From positions 1 through 64,000 of the forward strand of contig DAOOUW010000004.1 in the NCBI GenBank assembly GCA_035390885.1: 64,000 bases of DNA. Direction: 5' to 3'. Positions 53,321 to 62,796 of this stretch are shown one piece after another. A program made the position numbers and the translations under genes. Within the stretch, counting starts at the first letter, position 1, and each line of letters starts with the position of its first letter. Origin of the DNA: JAOAFT01 sp035390885. Its GTDB lineage: Bacteria; Bacteroidota; Ignavibacteria; UBA10030. Below the pieces are notes generated by a model. It did no database searches. It was given only the letters and a program-made list of their open reading frames with translations, and had not been told where the DNA came from.

Positions 53321-54739
53321 TTATATGCGTTTAGGTTTATAGAATACGTGTGGTTTAATCATTTGTTCAGGCGAGAGAATCGCATCGAGTTCTTCTTTCG
53401 ACAAATATCCTTTTTCCAAAACAACATCGTATACCGAACGATTGGTAGTCAGTGCAATGTGCGCTACTTCTGTAGCTTTTTCATATCCAATGTAAGGATT
53501 CAATGCTGTGGCAAGTCCAATGCTATTTTCTACCATTTTTCTGCAAACATCAGCGTTGGCGGTGATTCCTCGAATGCAGCGTTCGGTGAGTGTACGGCAG
53601 GCGCGGCTCAGAATTTCAGACGACGTAAAAAGGCTATACGCAATAATTGGTTCCATCACATTGAGCTCGAGTTGTCCTGCTTCTGCCGCCATTGTTACTG
53701 TTGTATCATTGCCAATAACACAGAATGCAACTTGATTCACAACTTCTGGAATAATTGGATTGATTTTCCCTGGCATAATCGAGGAGCCAGCAGCCATCGG
53801 AGGGAGATTGATTTCGTGGAGACCCGCGCGCGGTCCTGAAGAGAGAAGACGAAGATCATTACAAATTTTCGATAGCTTGACTGCAACTCGTTTCAATACT
53901 CCAGAAAGTTGAACGTACACGCCGGTATCCTGCGTTGCTTCGACAAGATTTTCAGAAAGAACCACCGGCACACTGCTCATTTCCCGAAGATAGTTGGTTA
54001 CAATGCGCGCATAGTCTGGATGTGCATTGAGTCCTGTTCCAATTGCTGTCGCTCCGAGATTGATTTCACGGAGAAGGGATTGTGATTCTGTAATTCGCTG
54101 AACATCTTCATTCACTGTTACTGCCCACGCTTCGAACTCCTGTCCAAGCGTCATTGGAACAGCATCCTGTAATTGTGTACGTCCCATTTTTATGATGTGG
54201 GAAAATTCTTTTCCTTTCTCGAAGAGCGCGTCGCGAACTCCTTCAAGCTCTTCTCTGAGCCTGTCCATCTTCTTGCTCAATGTCATGCGAAGAGCGGTCG
54301 GATAGACATCGTTCGTTGATTGGGAAAGGTTTACATGGATAAGTGGATGAAGGATATCGTATCTTCCTTTTTCATATCCAAGAAGTTCAAGCGCTCGATT
54401 TGCGATCACTTCATTCGCATTCATATTCGTCGAAGTGCCTGCCCCACCCTGGATGACGTCAACAACAAATTCTTCCATCAACGCCCCGTTGTAGATTTCA
54501 TCGCACGCGTGAGCGATTGCGTCTGCAAGCTGAGGTTCGAGCAATCCTAAATCACGATTTGCAAATGCCGCCGCTTTTTTGATCAGTACAAGAAATTGAA
54601 TGAAGAGAGGATAGTGTGAAATTTGAATTCCAGTGATATTGTAATTTTCCAGAGCGCGAAGCGTGTGAATGCCATAGTACCGTTCTGCTGGTACATCCCG
54701 TTCGCCAAGTAAATCATGCTCACGCCGTACGGCTGACAT
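53321..54739 (-). CDS. aspA: Aspartate ammonia-lyase
   Basis: 472 residues. Superfamily signature GSSIMPGKINPI contains the catalytic Ser loop; HLINLSQ-type motif appears as HVNLSQSTNDVYPTA, and GATAIGTGLNA and GRTQLQDAVPMTLG match aspartases. It interconverts aspartate with fumarate and ammonia. Fumarase class II is the close alternative, but EHDLLGERDVPAERYYGIHT at the N-terminus is the aspartase form. Confidence 0.92.
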   Translation of the reverse strand: MSAVRREHDLLGERDVPAERYYGIHTLRALENYNITGIQISHYPLFIQFLVLIKKAAAFANRDLGLLEPQLADAIAHACDEIYNGALMEEFVVDVIQGGAGTSTNMNANEVIANRALELLGYEKGRYDILHPLIHVNLSQSTNDVYPTALRMTLSKKMDRLREELEGVRDALFEKGKEFSHIIKMGRTQLQDAVPMTLGQEFEAWAVTVNEDVQRITESQSLLREINLGATAIGTGLNAHPDYARIVTNYLREMSSVPVVLSENLVEATQDTGVYVQLSGVLKRVAVKLSKICNDLRLLSSGPRAGLHEINLPPMAAGSSIMPGKINPIIPEVVNQVAFCVIGNDTTVTMAAEAGQLELNVMEPIIAYSLFTSSEILSRACRTLTERCIRGITANADVCRKMVENSIGLATALNPYIGYEKATEVAHIALTTNRSVYDVVLEKGYLSKEELDAILSPEQMIKPHVFYKPKRI

Positions 54740-54752
54740 CTTTATCTCCGCA

Positions 54753-55973
54753 TTATATTTTATTCAACGCTTGATAAAAATCATCAATGAGATCGTTCAC
54801 GCCTTCCACGCCAACAGAAATCCGAATCATTCCTGCTGAGACCCCGTGCTTGCGAAGCTCTTCATCGGACATGAAAACATGAGATGAATAAACTGGAATG
54901 CTCACAAGCGTATCGACGCTTCCAAGCGACATCGCATTGACGGCAATTCGGAGAGAATCGCACACACGCGCAGCAGCTTCAGCAGGAGCGTATTTGCGAG
55001 AGGATTTCAGTTCAATGGTTACCATTCCGCCATAATCGTTCATTTGTTTTTTTGCAATACGATGATGAGGATGGGATGGAAGTCCCGGATAGAGAACGCG
55101 TTTTACTTTAGGATGATGTTCCAGCGACTTTGCAAGTGTAAGAGCATTTTCATTCTGTCGCTGAACGCGAAGCTCAAAAGTTGCGAGACTCCTGTTGAGC
55201 AAAAAAGCAGCAAATGGATCCATACAACCGCCGAGGTATTTTGCAAGTGAGCGAACCTTCTGACAGAACGCTTTCTGACCAACCACAACGCCACCGAGCA
55301 AATCGCTGTGTCCACCGAGGTATTTCGTTGCGCTTTCCACGCACACATCGATTCCCATTGCCAATGGATTTTGATTGATGACAGAAGCAAAAGTATTATC
55401 AATCATCGAAAGAATTGGCTTGCCTGTTTTTGCACGCGCCTTTCCCGTCTGGCGAGCAATTTCTGCTATATCAACAATATTCAGTGTTGGATTCGTCGGT
55501 GTCTCGAAATAAATTAGAGCTGTCGTATCATCCGCCAGCGATGGAATTCTATCGAGCGCATCCGAATCAATGTAGAGAATATGCACGCCACGATTTTCGA
55601 GCTCATCACGAAACCATCGGTATGTTCCACCGTAAAGCGCTGGAGTACTAATAATTGTATTACCTGGTTTGACAAGAGTTTGAATGGCTGTAGTAATGGC
55701 AGCCATGCCCGAAGAAAAGAGTACCGCATCTTCAGCATCGTAAAGGAGCGCAATTTTTTCTTCGACTTCCTTTACGGTTGGATTATGATAGCGTGAGTAA
55801 ACAAATACATTTGGATCACCTTTCGCATATCGAATGGCATCCTCGGATGTTTCAAGGCGATAGGTAGAAGTTTGATAAATTGGTAACGCAACGGAACCTT
55901 TGTGAGGATACGTTTTTGCTCCGTGGAGCGCACGCGTTGCAAAAGACCGCTGCTGTAGTTTTTTCTTTCCCAT
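54753..55973 (-). CDS. Cys/Met-metabolism PLP enzyme (cystathionine gamma-synthase or methionine gamma-lyase type)
   Basis: 406 residues. The family patterns are VYSRYHNPTVKEVEEKIALL, FSSGMAAITTAI, ALYGGTYRWF, DNTFAS and SATKYLGGHSDLLGG, where the Lys binds PLP. The C-terminus has IRISVGVEGVNDLIDD. It performs beta- or gamma-elimination or replacement on sulfur amino acids; which reaction cannot be decided here. Fourteen nt precede aspA in the same direction, so the two probably form one transcript in amino acid metabolism. Confidence 0.9.
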   Translation of the reverse strand: MGKKKLQQRSFATRALHGAKTYPHKGSVALPIYQTSTYRLETSEDAIRYAKGDPNVFVYSRYHNPTVKEVEEKIALLYDAEDAVLFSSGMAAITTAIQTLVKPGNTIISTPALYGGTYRWFRDELENRGVHILYIDSDALDRIPSLADDTTALIYFETPTNPTLNIVDIAEIARQTGKARAKTGKPILSMIDNTFASVINQNPLAMGIDVCVESATKYLGGHSDLLGGVVVGQKAFCQKVRSLAKYLGGCMDPFAAFLLNRSLATFELRVQRQNENALTLAKSLEHHPKVKRVLYPGLPSHPHHRIAKKQMNDYGGMVTIELKSSRKYAPAEAAARVCDSLRIAVNAMSLGSVDTLVSIPVYSSHVFMSDEELRKHGVSAGMIRISVGVEGVNDLIDDFYQALNKI

Positions 55974-56103
55974 AAATCATTCTCCAAAAGATTTTGAAAG
56001 AAAAGTAAAGAATAAGAACATAGGATTCAAATCCTCTGGCTGCACTTTCGCATTGCCTATGAGAGCTTTCTGTCGTAGATTTTTAGAATGGAAAGGAGCA
56101 AAA

Positions 56104-56769
56104 ATGATCGAAGCTGTCATATTTGATATGGATGGAGTTCTCCTGGATTCTGAACCTTACTGGCAGGAAGCACAAATTTCTGTTTTTGGAAAATTGGGAA
56201 TTCCACTAACTGTAGAAGCTTGCATCAAGACAACCGGAATAGCCATTGATGAGCTTGTTGCCTATCGATACCGGATGCATCCATGGAATGGAAAAACGCA
56301 GGAAGAAGCGATGTATGAAATTATTCACGAAGTCGAACGAATGATTCTCGAACGCGGAACATTATTACCTGGCGTTGCAGAAACAATAAATTTTTTCAAA
56401 GCAAAAGGCATTGCACTTGCAATTGCAAGTTCGTCCCACATTCAACTTGTCAACACAGTCTTGAAAAAATTTGGACTTGAAAATACCTTCCGGGTTGTTC
56501 ATTCAGCCGAGCATGAGGATTTTGGAAAGCCTCACCCTGCTGTATTTCTTTCTACAGCGCATCGTCTTCGTGTCGAACCAGAACGCTGTCTCGTAATCGA
56601 AGATTCTTTAAATGGATTGATTGCGGCAAAAGCCGCTCGAATGAAGGCGCTCGTTGTTCCGCCTCAAATTCTCTGGAACGACACTCGATTCGACCTCGCC
56701 GATTGCAAGCTTCGCTCTCTTACCGAATTCTCTGAAGAAATCTGGAAGAAATTGAATGCGCTTCCATAA
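56104..56769 (+). CDS. hxpB: HAD hydrolase, hexitol-phosphate / 2-deoxyglucose-6-phosphate phosphatase
   Basis: 221 residues from the ATG at 56104, preceded by AAAGGAG; the frame extension to 56053 adds 17 residues without homology. Motif I FDMDGVLLDSEPYW, motif II IASSSH, motif III with KPHPAVFL and motif IV IEDSLNG are present. PWNGKTQEE and the ending NDTRFDLADCKLRSLTEF closely follow E. coli HxpB (YniC). It dephosphorylates sugar and hexitol phosphates such as 2-deoxyglucose-6-phosphate. Confidence 0.9.
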   Translation: MIEAVIFDMDGVLLDSEPYWQEAQISVFGKLGIPLTVEACIKTTGIAIDELVAYRYRMHPWNGKTQEEAMYEIIHEVERMILERGTLLPGVAETINFFKAKGIALAIASSSHIQLVNTVLKKFGLENTFRVVHSAEHEDFGKPHPAVFLSTAHRLRVEPERCLVIEDSLNGLIAAKAARMKALVVPPQILWNDTRFDLADCKLRSLTEFSEEIWKKLNALP

Positions 56770-56916
56770 ATTTTCCCCACCGGTGAACTTGCAGGTTGCT
56801 GAGGTTTATTTTTGGTGATTTGTTTGCTTGATAATTGATGTTCTATACGCTATACTTGTTCCATTGAGATTCGAGTTACTGAGTTCAAAAAAAATCAAAA
56901 CTAACCTGGAAGCTAT

Positions 56917-58809
56917 ATGAAAATATCAAATATTATCTCCATTATTTTAAGTGTTCCATTTTTGCTCAATGCGCAATCACTTCAGTTTACCATTACAGTT
57001 AGCGATACGCAGAAGCCGATTAGTCCATACATCTACGGCGCAAATCCAGAATTTACCGCAAGCGAAAATCTTGCTGCACGACGATTAGGCGGCAACCGGC
57101 TAACGGGCTACAATTGGGAAAACAATGCATCGAATGCAGGGAGCGATTGGCAGCATTCAAGCGACAATTATCTTACATGGAGCGCTGGGATTACCAACGA
57201 GAATCAACCCGGAATCGTTGCAACGACTTTCCATACAAAGGCATTAGAAGCTGGAGCTTACTCGCTCGTTACATTACAAATGGCAGGATATGTTGCAAAA
57301 GATAAGAATGGAACGGTAACCGAGGATCAAACAGCTCCATCGTCTCGGTGGGCAAAAGTAGAGTACGCAAAGGGAACGCCTTTCGATCCTTCTCCGAATG
57401 TAAATGATACGCTTGTCTATATGGATGAGTTTGTAAATTTTCTTGTAACAACCTTTGGACTTGGAAATACTTCGAGCGGAGTAAAAGGATACGCATTGGA
57501 TAATGAACCCGCGCTCTGGCAATCGACACATCCGCGAATTCATCCCAACAAACCAACATGCGCAGAGCTTATGCAGCGGAGTATCGCCCTCGCATCTGCA
57601 GTAAAAAATGTTGATTCGACTGCAGAGATTTTTGGTCCTGCCCTCTATGGATTTAATGCCTATTACTCATTTCAAAATGCATCCGATTGGCAGGCAATCA
57701 AAAGAAGGAAAGGATACAATTGGTTTATTGATTACTATCTTGACTCGATGAAAGTTGCGGAACAGACGTACGGCCGTCGTCTCCTCGATGTGTTGGATCT
57801 CCATTGGTATCCTGAAGCATCCGGCGATCATAGAATTACAGAAACCAGTGCAACAACTGCAGCTGATAAATCTGCACGGCTTCAAGCTCCTCGTACTCTT
57901 TGGGATGCAACATATCGTGAAAAGAGCTGGATAGCCCAATCTTATTCTACGTATCTACCGCTCATTCCAAAAGTAATTTCTTCGATCAATACATATTACC
58001 CCGGAACGAAACTAGCGTTTACCGAATTTACTTATGGCGGAGAGAATGATATTACGGGCGCTCTTGCTCTTGCCGATGTACTTGGAATTTTTGGAAAGTA
58101 TGGAGTATATCTTGCAACATTTTGGCCCACGAGTTCCGATGTAACCTATATTCGGGCAGCGTATAGACTCTACAGAAATTATGATGGCGCAAACTCCACC
58201 TTCGGTAATGCTTCTCTTCCTGCAAAGACAAGCGACAGCGTCAACACATCTGTTTATGCCTCTGTGAATACCAGTACAAGCGAAATACATCTTATTACCA
58301 TCAACAAAGATTTATCGAATAGTAAAGAAGCTTCGTTTACTCTCGACAATGTATCGGCAATTACGAACGCTCAGGCGTGGATTCTCGATGGCTCAGGAAG
58401 CGCAATCCGCAATGGCGCTGCGATAACTACAATTTCAGGAAATTCTTTTTCGTATTCACTTCCGCCGGCGTCGGCATGTCATTTTGTAATACAAATATCC
58501 GGACTCAACGTTGAAAAGGAATCGTCCTCACAACCAACGCAGATTACGCTTCATACTTTTCCAAATCCATTTAATTCAAATTGTATGATAGAGTACAGCG
58601 TGCCTCCGAGTGGCGAATATCTTCTGGAAATTGTTGACGTTCTCGGACGGCTCGTAAAGTCGATTTCTTTGCCTAATTATTCCGGAATAATTCGATGGGA
58701 TGGAACATCGCAGAATAATTCTCCAGTGGCATCGGGCGTTTACTTTGTTGTGGTACGAGGCGCATCGCGCCAGCAAATTCAGGCGCAGAGAATCTTGCTC
58801 TTAAAATAA
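56917..58809 (+). CDS. GH44 endoglucanase/xyloglucanase secreted by the type IX system
   Basis: 630 residues. Signal peptide ends FLLNAQS. The GH44 barrel and beta-sandwich cover about 20-530: RRLGGNRLTGYNWENNASNA, acid/base E197 in YALDNEPALW, HWYPEA, nucleophile E370 in AFTEFTYGG and FWPTSSD. Residues about 545-630 form a type A T9SS sorting domain (FPNPFNSNCMIEYSVP, LLEIVDVLGRLVKS, WDGTSQNNSPVASGVYFVV). The enzyme is therefore expected at the cell surface or released. GH44 acts on beta-1,4-glucan, xyloglucan or mannan. It lies far from the xylan locus and appears alone. Confidence 0.92.
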   Translation: MKISNIISIILSVPFLLNAQSLQFTITVSDTQKPISPYIYGANPEFTASENLAARRLGGNRLTGYNWENNASNAGSDWQHSSDNYLTWSAGITNENQPGIVATTFHTKALEAGAYSLVTLQMAGYVAKDKNGTVTEDQTAPSSRWAKVEYAKGTPFDPSPNVNDTLVYMDEFVNFLVTTFGLGNTSSGVKGYALDNEPALWQSTHPRIHPNKPTCAELMQRSIALASAVKNVDSTAEIFGPALYGFNAYYSFQNASDWQAIKRRKGYNWFIDYYLDSMKVAEQTYGRRLLDVLDLHWYPEASGDHRITETSATTAADKSARLQAPRTLWDATYREKSWIAQSYSTYLPLIPKVISSINTYYPGTKLAFTEFTYGGENDITGALALADVLGIFGKYGVYLATFWPTSSDVTYIRAAYRLYRNYDGANSTFGNASLPAKTSDSVNTSVYASVNTSTSEIHLITINKDLSNSKEASFTLDNVSAITNAQAWILDGSGSAIRNGAAITTISGNSFSYSLPPASACHFVIQISGLNVEKESSSQPTQITLHTFPNPFNSNCMIEYSVPPSGEYLLEIVDVLGRLVKSISLPNYSGIIRWDGTSQNNSPVASGVYFVVVRGASRQQIQAQRILLLK

Positions 58810-58850
58810 TTGTACTCTCAACATGGCTAGATGTTGGATACGTTTCATGA

Positions 58851-58874
58851 CCAGAAGATTTCAAAATCTTCTGG
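58851..58874. terminator. Bidirectional hairpin between convergent genes
   Basis: CCAGAAGATT and AATCTTCTGG flank a TCAA loop, a perfect 10-bp stem, followed by ATAATTTCTC on the plus strand. It lies between GH44 and the convergent esterase gene. Confidence 0.65.
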
Positions 58875-58902
58875 ATAATTTCTCGATTTCAACATGAAAT
58901 TC

Positions 58903-60057
58903 TTACTTCTTTTGCAGTAAAGAATCCAACCAGCGAAAACTGCTTTCCTGCATTTCAACGGTGAAGACATGACCTACATCCCAGAGTTCTGTGCGAAGGT
59001 TGTTTCCCGCATTTTGTGAATTCCACACCGCACGCATGGAATTATACGCATCCGTTACAACATCAGCTGGAAAGAGCTTATCGTGCTTACCATTCATAAA
59101 ATACATTGGTTTGGGGCAGGCTAAACTCGCAACATCTGGAATATCGAGATAGTTCATAAGATCAGGATGCGTTGTCGAGAACGATGATTGTCCGCGTGTG
59201 CGATTGTTTCCCGGCTGAAGCAATCCGGCATTCGTTCCCATCCAGCAAACAGCAACGCCGCAGTCAATGTAATCGGAAAGCGCTGCAACTTGCCACGCAC
59301 GAAAAGATCCAAACGAGAGTCCCATCGCAGCAATTCTGGTTGAATCTACAAACGGAAGCGATGCAAGAAATTTTGCGCTCGCCATATCTTCCCACGCTAC
59401 TAATCCAGCATACGACATTCCAAGATTGAAAAGATTCGATGCAAGCGCTTGTTGATCTTCATAGCCTCCGCCGCCGCGATCTCCCCAATTCAACGCATCA
59501 GTTGCAAAACATACATAGCCTCGTTTCGCAAGTTCATCTCCGATAAATCGTCCGCCATATAATGAGCGAACCCAAACTCTTGCCGTGTCACGAAGATTTG
59601 TATCGGAAGCAAATGGCTCGATAACTTTCTCTTTTCCAATATCGAAGCGAGAACCATGGTCGTGAAGCAGCAAAACGGCGGGATGATGTCCTTTCCCTTT
59701 TGGAATGAGCAAATACCCAAGCGCCCGACTATCCGCAGTAAGATTGAAAACAACTTTTTGCGCAATGTACGAGCCGCGATCTTCTTCTCCAATCACAACA
59801 GGATTGAAAGGAACGATCGGGGGAACGCTCAGCATACATTTCTGCACAACGCCTCGCGCTTCTTTTTTCCATTCGTCAAAATTTTTCCACTTTCCCGAAT
59901 TCCACGAAAGCGGATACTGCAGCCTTTTCAATCGCTGCTGCGCAAATACCGGTAATTTCTTGTCAACGCCGCATCGTTGATAAAGCGTATCTTGCCGCAC
60001 TTGAGCAAAGAGGAGGGTTGGAATTACACCAAAGAATAAAATCATCCATTTCTTCAT
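58903..60057 (-). CDS. Secreted alpha/beta hydrolase, acetylxylan-esterase-like (Abhydrolase_7)
   Basis: 384 residues with a signal peptide ending PTLLFAQ. It has the alpha/beta-hydrolase order AVLLLHDHGSRFD, nucleophile elbow GLSFGSFRAW (Ser), NGKHDKLFPAD (Asp) and WDVGHVF (His). The N-terminal 100 residues and the SLACPKPMYF segment fit the Abhydrolase_7 family of Bacteroidota, often linked to polysaccharide loci. The substrate is inferred to be an acylated sugar. AGGAGAAG before the start. Confidence 0.8.
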   Translation of the reverse strand: MKKWMILFFGVIPTLLFAQVRQDTLYQRCGVDKKLPVFAQQRLKRLQYPLSWNSGKWKNFDEWKKEARGVVQKCMLSVPPIVPFNPVVIGEEDRGSYIAQKVVFNLTADSRALGYLLIPKGKGHHPAVLLLHDHGSRFDIGKEKVIEPFASDTNLRDTARVWVRSLYGGRFIGDELAKRGYVCFATDALNWGDRGGGGYEDQQALASNLFNLGMSYAGLVAWEDMASAKFLASLPFVDSTRIAAMGLSFGSFRAWQVAALSDYIDCGVAVCWMGTNAGLLQPGNNRTRGQSSFSTTHPDLMNYLDIPDVASLACPKPMYFMNGKHDKLFPADVVTDAYNSMRAVWNSQNAGNNLRTELWDVGHVFTVEMQESSFRWLDSLLQKK

Positions 60058-60075
60058 ATCTTCTCCTTTCTTCTT

Positions 60076-61485
60076 TTAATATTCAAGCTGGTGAATGAGC
60101 GTGCTTTGCAGAAAGTTTACAACACGCTCGTCAACAATAATATCTTGCACACGAAGAGGTGATTTCAGAAAAATTCCATCGAACGTTCTGCATCGGCTTA
60201 ACGCAACGTACGCCTGACCATGTGCAAACATTCCGTGACCAAAATCAATGACCACTCGATCGAACGTCTTCCCTTGACTTTTGTGAATCGTAATTGCCCA
60301 CGCTAGCGTCAGTGGATATTGACGAAATGTACCAACGACTGCTGGTACAATTTTCTTTTCTTCTTCATCGAAACTATAGACGATTCGTTCCCACGTCGAG
60401 GGTTCAACTTCGTAGGTCTCCGCTCCAACTGTTACTTCAATTCCACGCGACGTTACTTTCTTTACGGCTCCGAGCGTTCCATTGACCCAACGTTTTGTAG
60501 AATCGTTCTTCAAGAACATTACCTGCGCTCCTTCTTTGAGCACAAGATTTTCATCTGTAGGATACGATTGCTGAGGGAAGTCGCCTTCCGTTGTTGCATG
60601 GTACGAAAGCTCCTTTCCAGGTAATTGTTGCAGCCGATACCGATTGACAGATGCAGCTAGAGCGTTTGTGCTTGTGAGTGTGATGTACGGTTCATCTTCT
60701 TGTATTGTGTGCGTATGCAGAACACGACTATTTAAGATTTCAATATCTTCATCAGTAATTTCATTGTTCCGTATTCGATCAAGGAGTGCAATAAAATTTC
60801 TATCGGATTGACGGAATACTTGCTGCAATTCGAATGTTTTTAGGTTTGTGTTTTGAAAAACCTGAGCGCTAAAGAAGTACGGCGTGTCATAGAAGGAATA
60901 ATAAATCGAGTTCAGCGACGTTTCGATTACCGGCGGAAGCTGAAACAAATCTCCAAAGAGCGCAATTTGTACTCCCCCAAATGGTAACGTTGGATGCTTC
61001 CGATGTTTTCGGAGCGAATGGTCAATCGCATCGAGGAGATCGGCTCGAACCATTGAAACCTCATCGATGACAAGCAAATCAAGCGACTGAAGAATCCGCT
61101 TACTATCTCTAAAGACACGCACATCTTCCTCACGAAGGAAGTGCAGTGGAAATCTAAAGAATGAATGAATCGTAGAGCCGCCAATGTTTACTGCCGCAAC
61201 TCCTGTTGGAGCAAGAACAACAATATTCTTTTCTGTGCTGGCTTTCAACAATTGGAGAAGCGTGGTTTTCCCCGTGCCTGCGCGTCCTGTAATAAAAAAT
61301 GAATCTGCCGAGCGGTCAATCTGTTGTAGGATTGCTGAAAATTCTTTCGTCTTTTTGACGGCGGTAGGCTGAGTGCGCACAATTTCGTTGACGCTCTTTG
61401 TTCTGTTATAGGAATGTACTTCCTCGCGAATGGAATCAATTCTATCTTTCGGTTCAATTTTTTTTACACTGCGCTTCTTTGCCAT
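60076..61485 (-). CDS. PIF1/RecD-like superfamily 1B DNA helicase
   Basis: 469 residues from the ATG at 61485 (an in-frame TTG at 61497 is possible). Walker A FFITGRAGTGKTTLLQLL, the DEVSMVRADLLDAID Walker B block, PFGGVQIALFGDLFQLPPV motif III, and TLAWAITIHKSQGKTFDRVV near the end are PIF1-family signatures. It is a 5-to-3-prime helicase likely acting on G4 or recombination intermediates. It precedes the esterase gene on the same strand by 18 nt. Confidence 0.9.
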   Translation of the reverse strand: MAKKRSVKKIEPKDRIDSIREEVHSYNRTKSVNEIVRTQPTAVKKTKEFSAILQQIDRSADSFFITGRAGTGKTTLLQLLKASTEKNIVVLAPTGVAAVNIGGSTIHSFFRFPLHFLREEDVRVFRDSKRILQSLDLLVIDEVSMVRADLLDAIDHSLRKHRKHPTLPFGGVQIALFGDLFQLPPVIETSLNSIYYSFYDTPYFFSAQVFQNTNLKTFELQQVFRQSDRNFIALLDRIRNNEITDEDIEILNSRVLHTHTIQEDEPYITLTSTNALAASVNRYRLQQLPGKELSYHATTEGDFPQQSYPTDENLVLKEGAQVMFLKNDSTKRWVNGTLGAVKKVTSRGIEVTVGAETYEVEPSTWERIVYSFDEEEKKIVPAVVGTFRQYPLTLAWAITIHKSQGKTFDRVVIDFGHGMFAHGQAYVALSRCRTFDGIFLKSPLRVQDIIVDERVVNFLQSTLIHQLEY

Positions 61486-61560
61486 CGGTGAATTCAATCT
61501 ATCGAGTCGATAAGAAAAAAGAAAGCATGGATAATCCCAAATTATACATTAGAAACTTGC

Positions 61561-61686
61561 AAAGACTGTTGCCTCGATACGCCTTACGGCTACTCGGCAA
61601 CCGATTCCCTGACGGCGGCTGAGGTGAGCGATAGCTCGTATCGAATCCACCATTTTGGTTATCTCTTTTTTCGCCTATTTTTTTGT
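61561..61686 (+). repeat. Dispersed intergenic repeat, copy B
   Basis: About 125 bp closely matching copy A at 11599-11725 in the same orientation, including GTTGCCTCGATACGCCTTAC, GGCAACCGATTC, GACGG-GGCTGAGGTG, CGTATCGAA and CCACCATTTTGGTT, with a T-rich end. CGATACG and CGTATCG are again complementary. Between copies the differences lie mostly in loops. Confidence 0.8.
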
Positions 61687-61759
61687 TCATAATTTAGGGT
61701 AATTGCTTGCAACCTAAATAATTTTAATGCAATAATTGGAAACATCAAGAATGTGTAGT

Positions 61760-61795
61760 AAAAAAGATACCTCACTCGGCTGAATGAGGTATCTT
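61760..61795 (-). terminator. Intrinsic terminator of the 61841-62542 gene
   Basis: AAGATACCTCA (61764-61774) and TGAGGTATCTT (61785-61795) form a perfect 11-bp stem; on the minus strand a run of six T follows. Confidence 0.88.
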
Positions 61796-61840
61796 AGGAA
61801 AATCTTGAACCATGCTTAGTCGGAGAGCCAGCGCTTTTGA

Positions 61841-62542
61841 TTACGGCGTATCTTTCCAGAACACTTGATTCTTCTGAACATCTACCAACTCGACAAGTTT
61901 TGGAGTGATGGTAAGCACTGCCTGTGGAGCTCCTGCTACAAAGTTCACATTCGCATCAATGACAAAATGAATTCGGAAGTATAAATTGTTCTGCGCTGCC
62001 TTTGCCATCTTTGCAATATCGCGAGTAACATGCCACTTAAACTCCGAGCCAAAATTGAAAGTGATCTTCGAGAATCGGAATCCTCCTTCAACAGAATCTG
62101 AGAGCATGACATATCTATTTGAAGGGATATAACACACGACGGTTGGAATATTATACGGCGCTTCAATTGTTTCGTTACAGATAAGAGTGTAAACCTCTGT
62201 ATCAGCATCATACAATTTTGGATTTGCTTTCAGCAACACTTTCAGTACTCGCTTTGGAAATTTCTGCTCTTCCATTCGGTTACGAACCCTTGTTACTAAA
62301 TCAGCACGTTCTTTAGCTTGACGACGTTCAAATTCTACCGTAGTTTCGAATTCATCTTTTGCCTTTGTACTCGAAACAAATTTATCGATTTCATCACGGA
62401 GAAATGTCCATTCCGTTTTTAGCGCTTGCGTGAATGCGTCGGGTTTCATGTTCTCATCGGCGGCAAGCGATGTTTGCTGAGCGCGGGCAACGACACCGCT
62501 GCTCATCAATAGAATTACACAGAACAATATTCGTTTCATCAT
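61841..62542 (-). CDS. Secreted hypothetical protein
   Basis: 233 residues with a signal peptide ending GVVARAQQ. A helical, charged stretch (about 40-100, RRQAKERADLVTRVRNRMEE) precedes a beta-rich C-terminal half (FRFSKITFNFGSEFKW, YFRIHFVIDANVNFV). No family is recognised. Two features, the DEFETTVEFERR segment and a WK ending, recall small periplasmic proteins of Bacteroidota annotated only as hypothetical. Monocistronic with a strong terminator. Confidence 0.65.
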   Translation of the reverse strand: MMKRILFCVILLMSSGVVARAQQTSLAADENMKPDAFTQALKTEWTFLRDEIDKFVSSTKAKDEFETTVEFERRQAKERADLVTRVRNRMEEQKFPKRVLKVLLKANPKLYDADTEVYTLICNETIEAPYNIPTVVCYIPSNRYVMLSDSVEGGFRFSKITFNFGSEFKWHVTRDIAKMAKAAQNNLYFRIHFVIDANVNFVAGAPQAVLTITPKLVELVDVQKNQVFWKDTP

Positions 62543-62796
62543 ACTATTTCCTTTCAGTTACAGGAGTTTTTATTATGTTGTTCTATCACGGATGCAAACT
62601 CATACTATTTGATAATTTCCCCACTGAAATTTCTTTGCGACGGCTCCCGCAGAAGATTGACGGGTAATTGCGTTTCTATTGACAACGACGCCTCCACCTT
62701 CTTTAGCATCTCATTGTTCGAATGAGCTCTATCCTTTCTTCCATCGCGTTATGTGTAAATATAATGGTTTTCTTGAAATATTCATTATTTTTCTTT

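Larger units (their letters stand above)
61498..61840. other. Intergenic region with repeat copy B and a terminator
   Basis: 343 bases. Repeat copy B occupies 61561-61686 and the terminator of the downstream secreted protein gene lies at 61760-61795. Nothing coding is supported. Confidence 0.6.

Noticed and set aside
62575..62667. 30-codon frame MLFYHGCKLILFDNFPTEIS with AGGAG 8 nt upstream
   Set aside because: Too short to support alone; no homology recognised; lies in a divergent promoter region. Kept only as a note.
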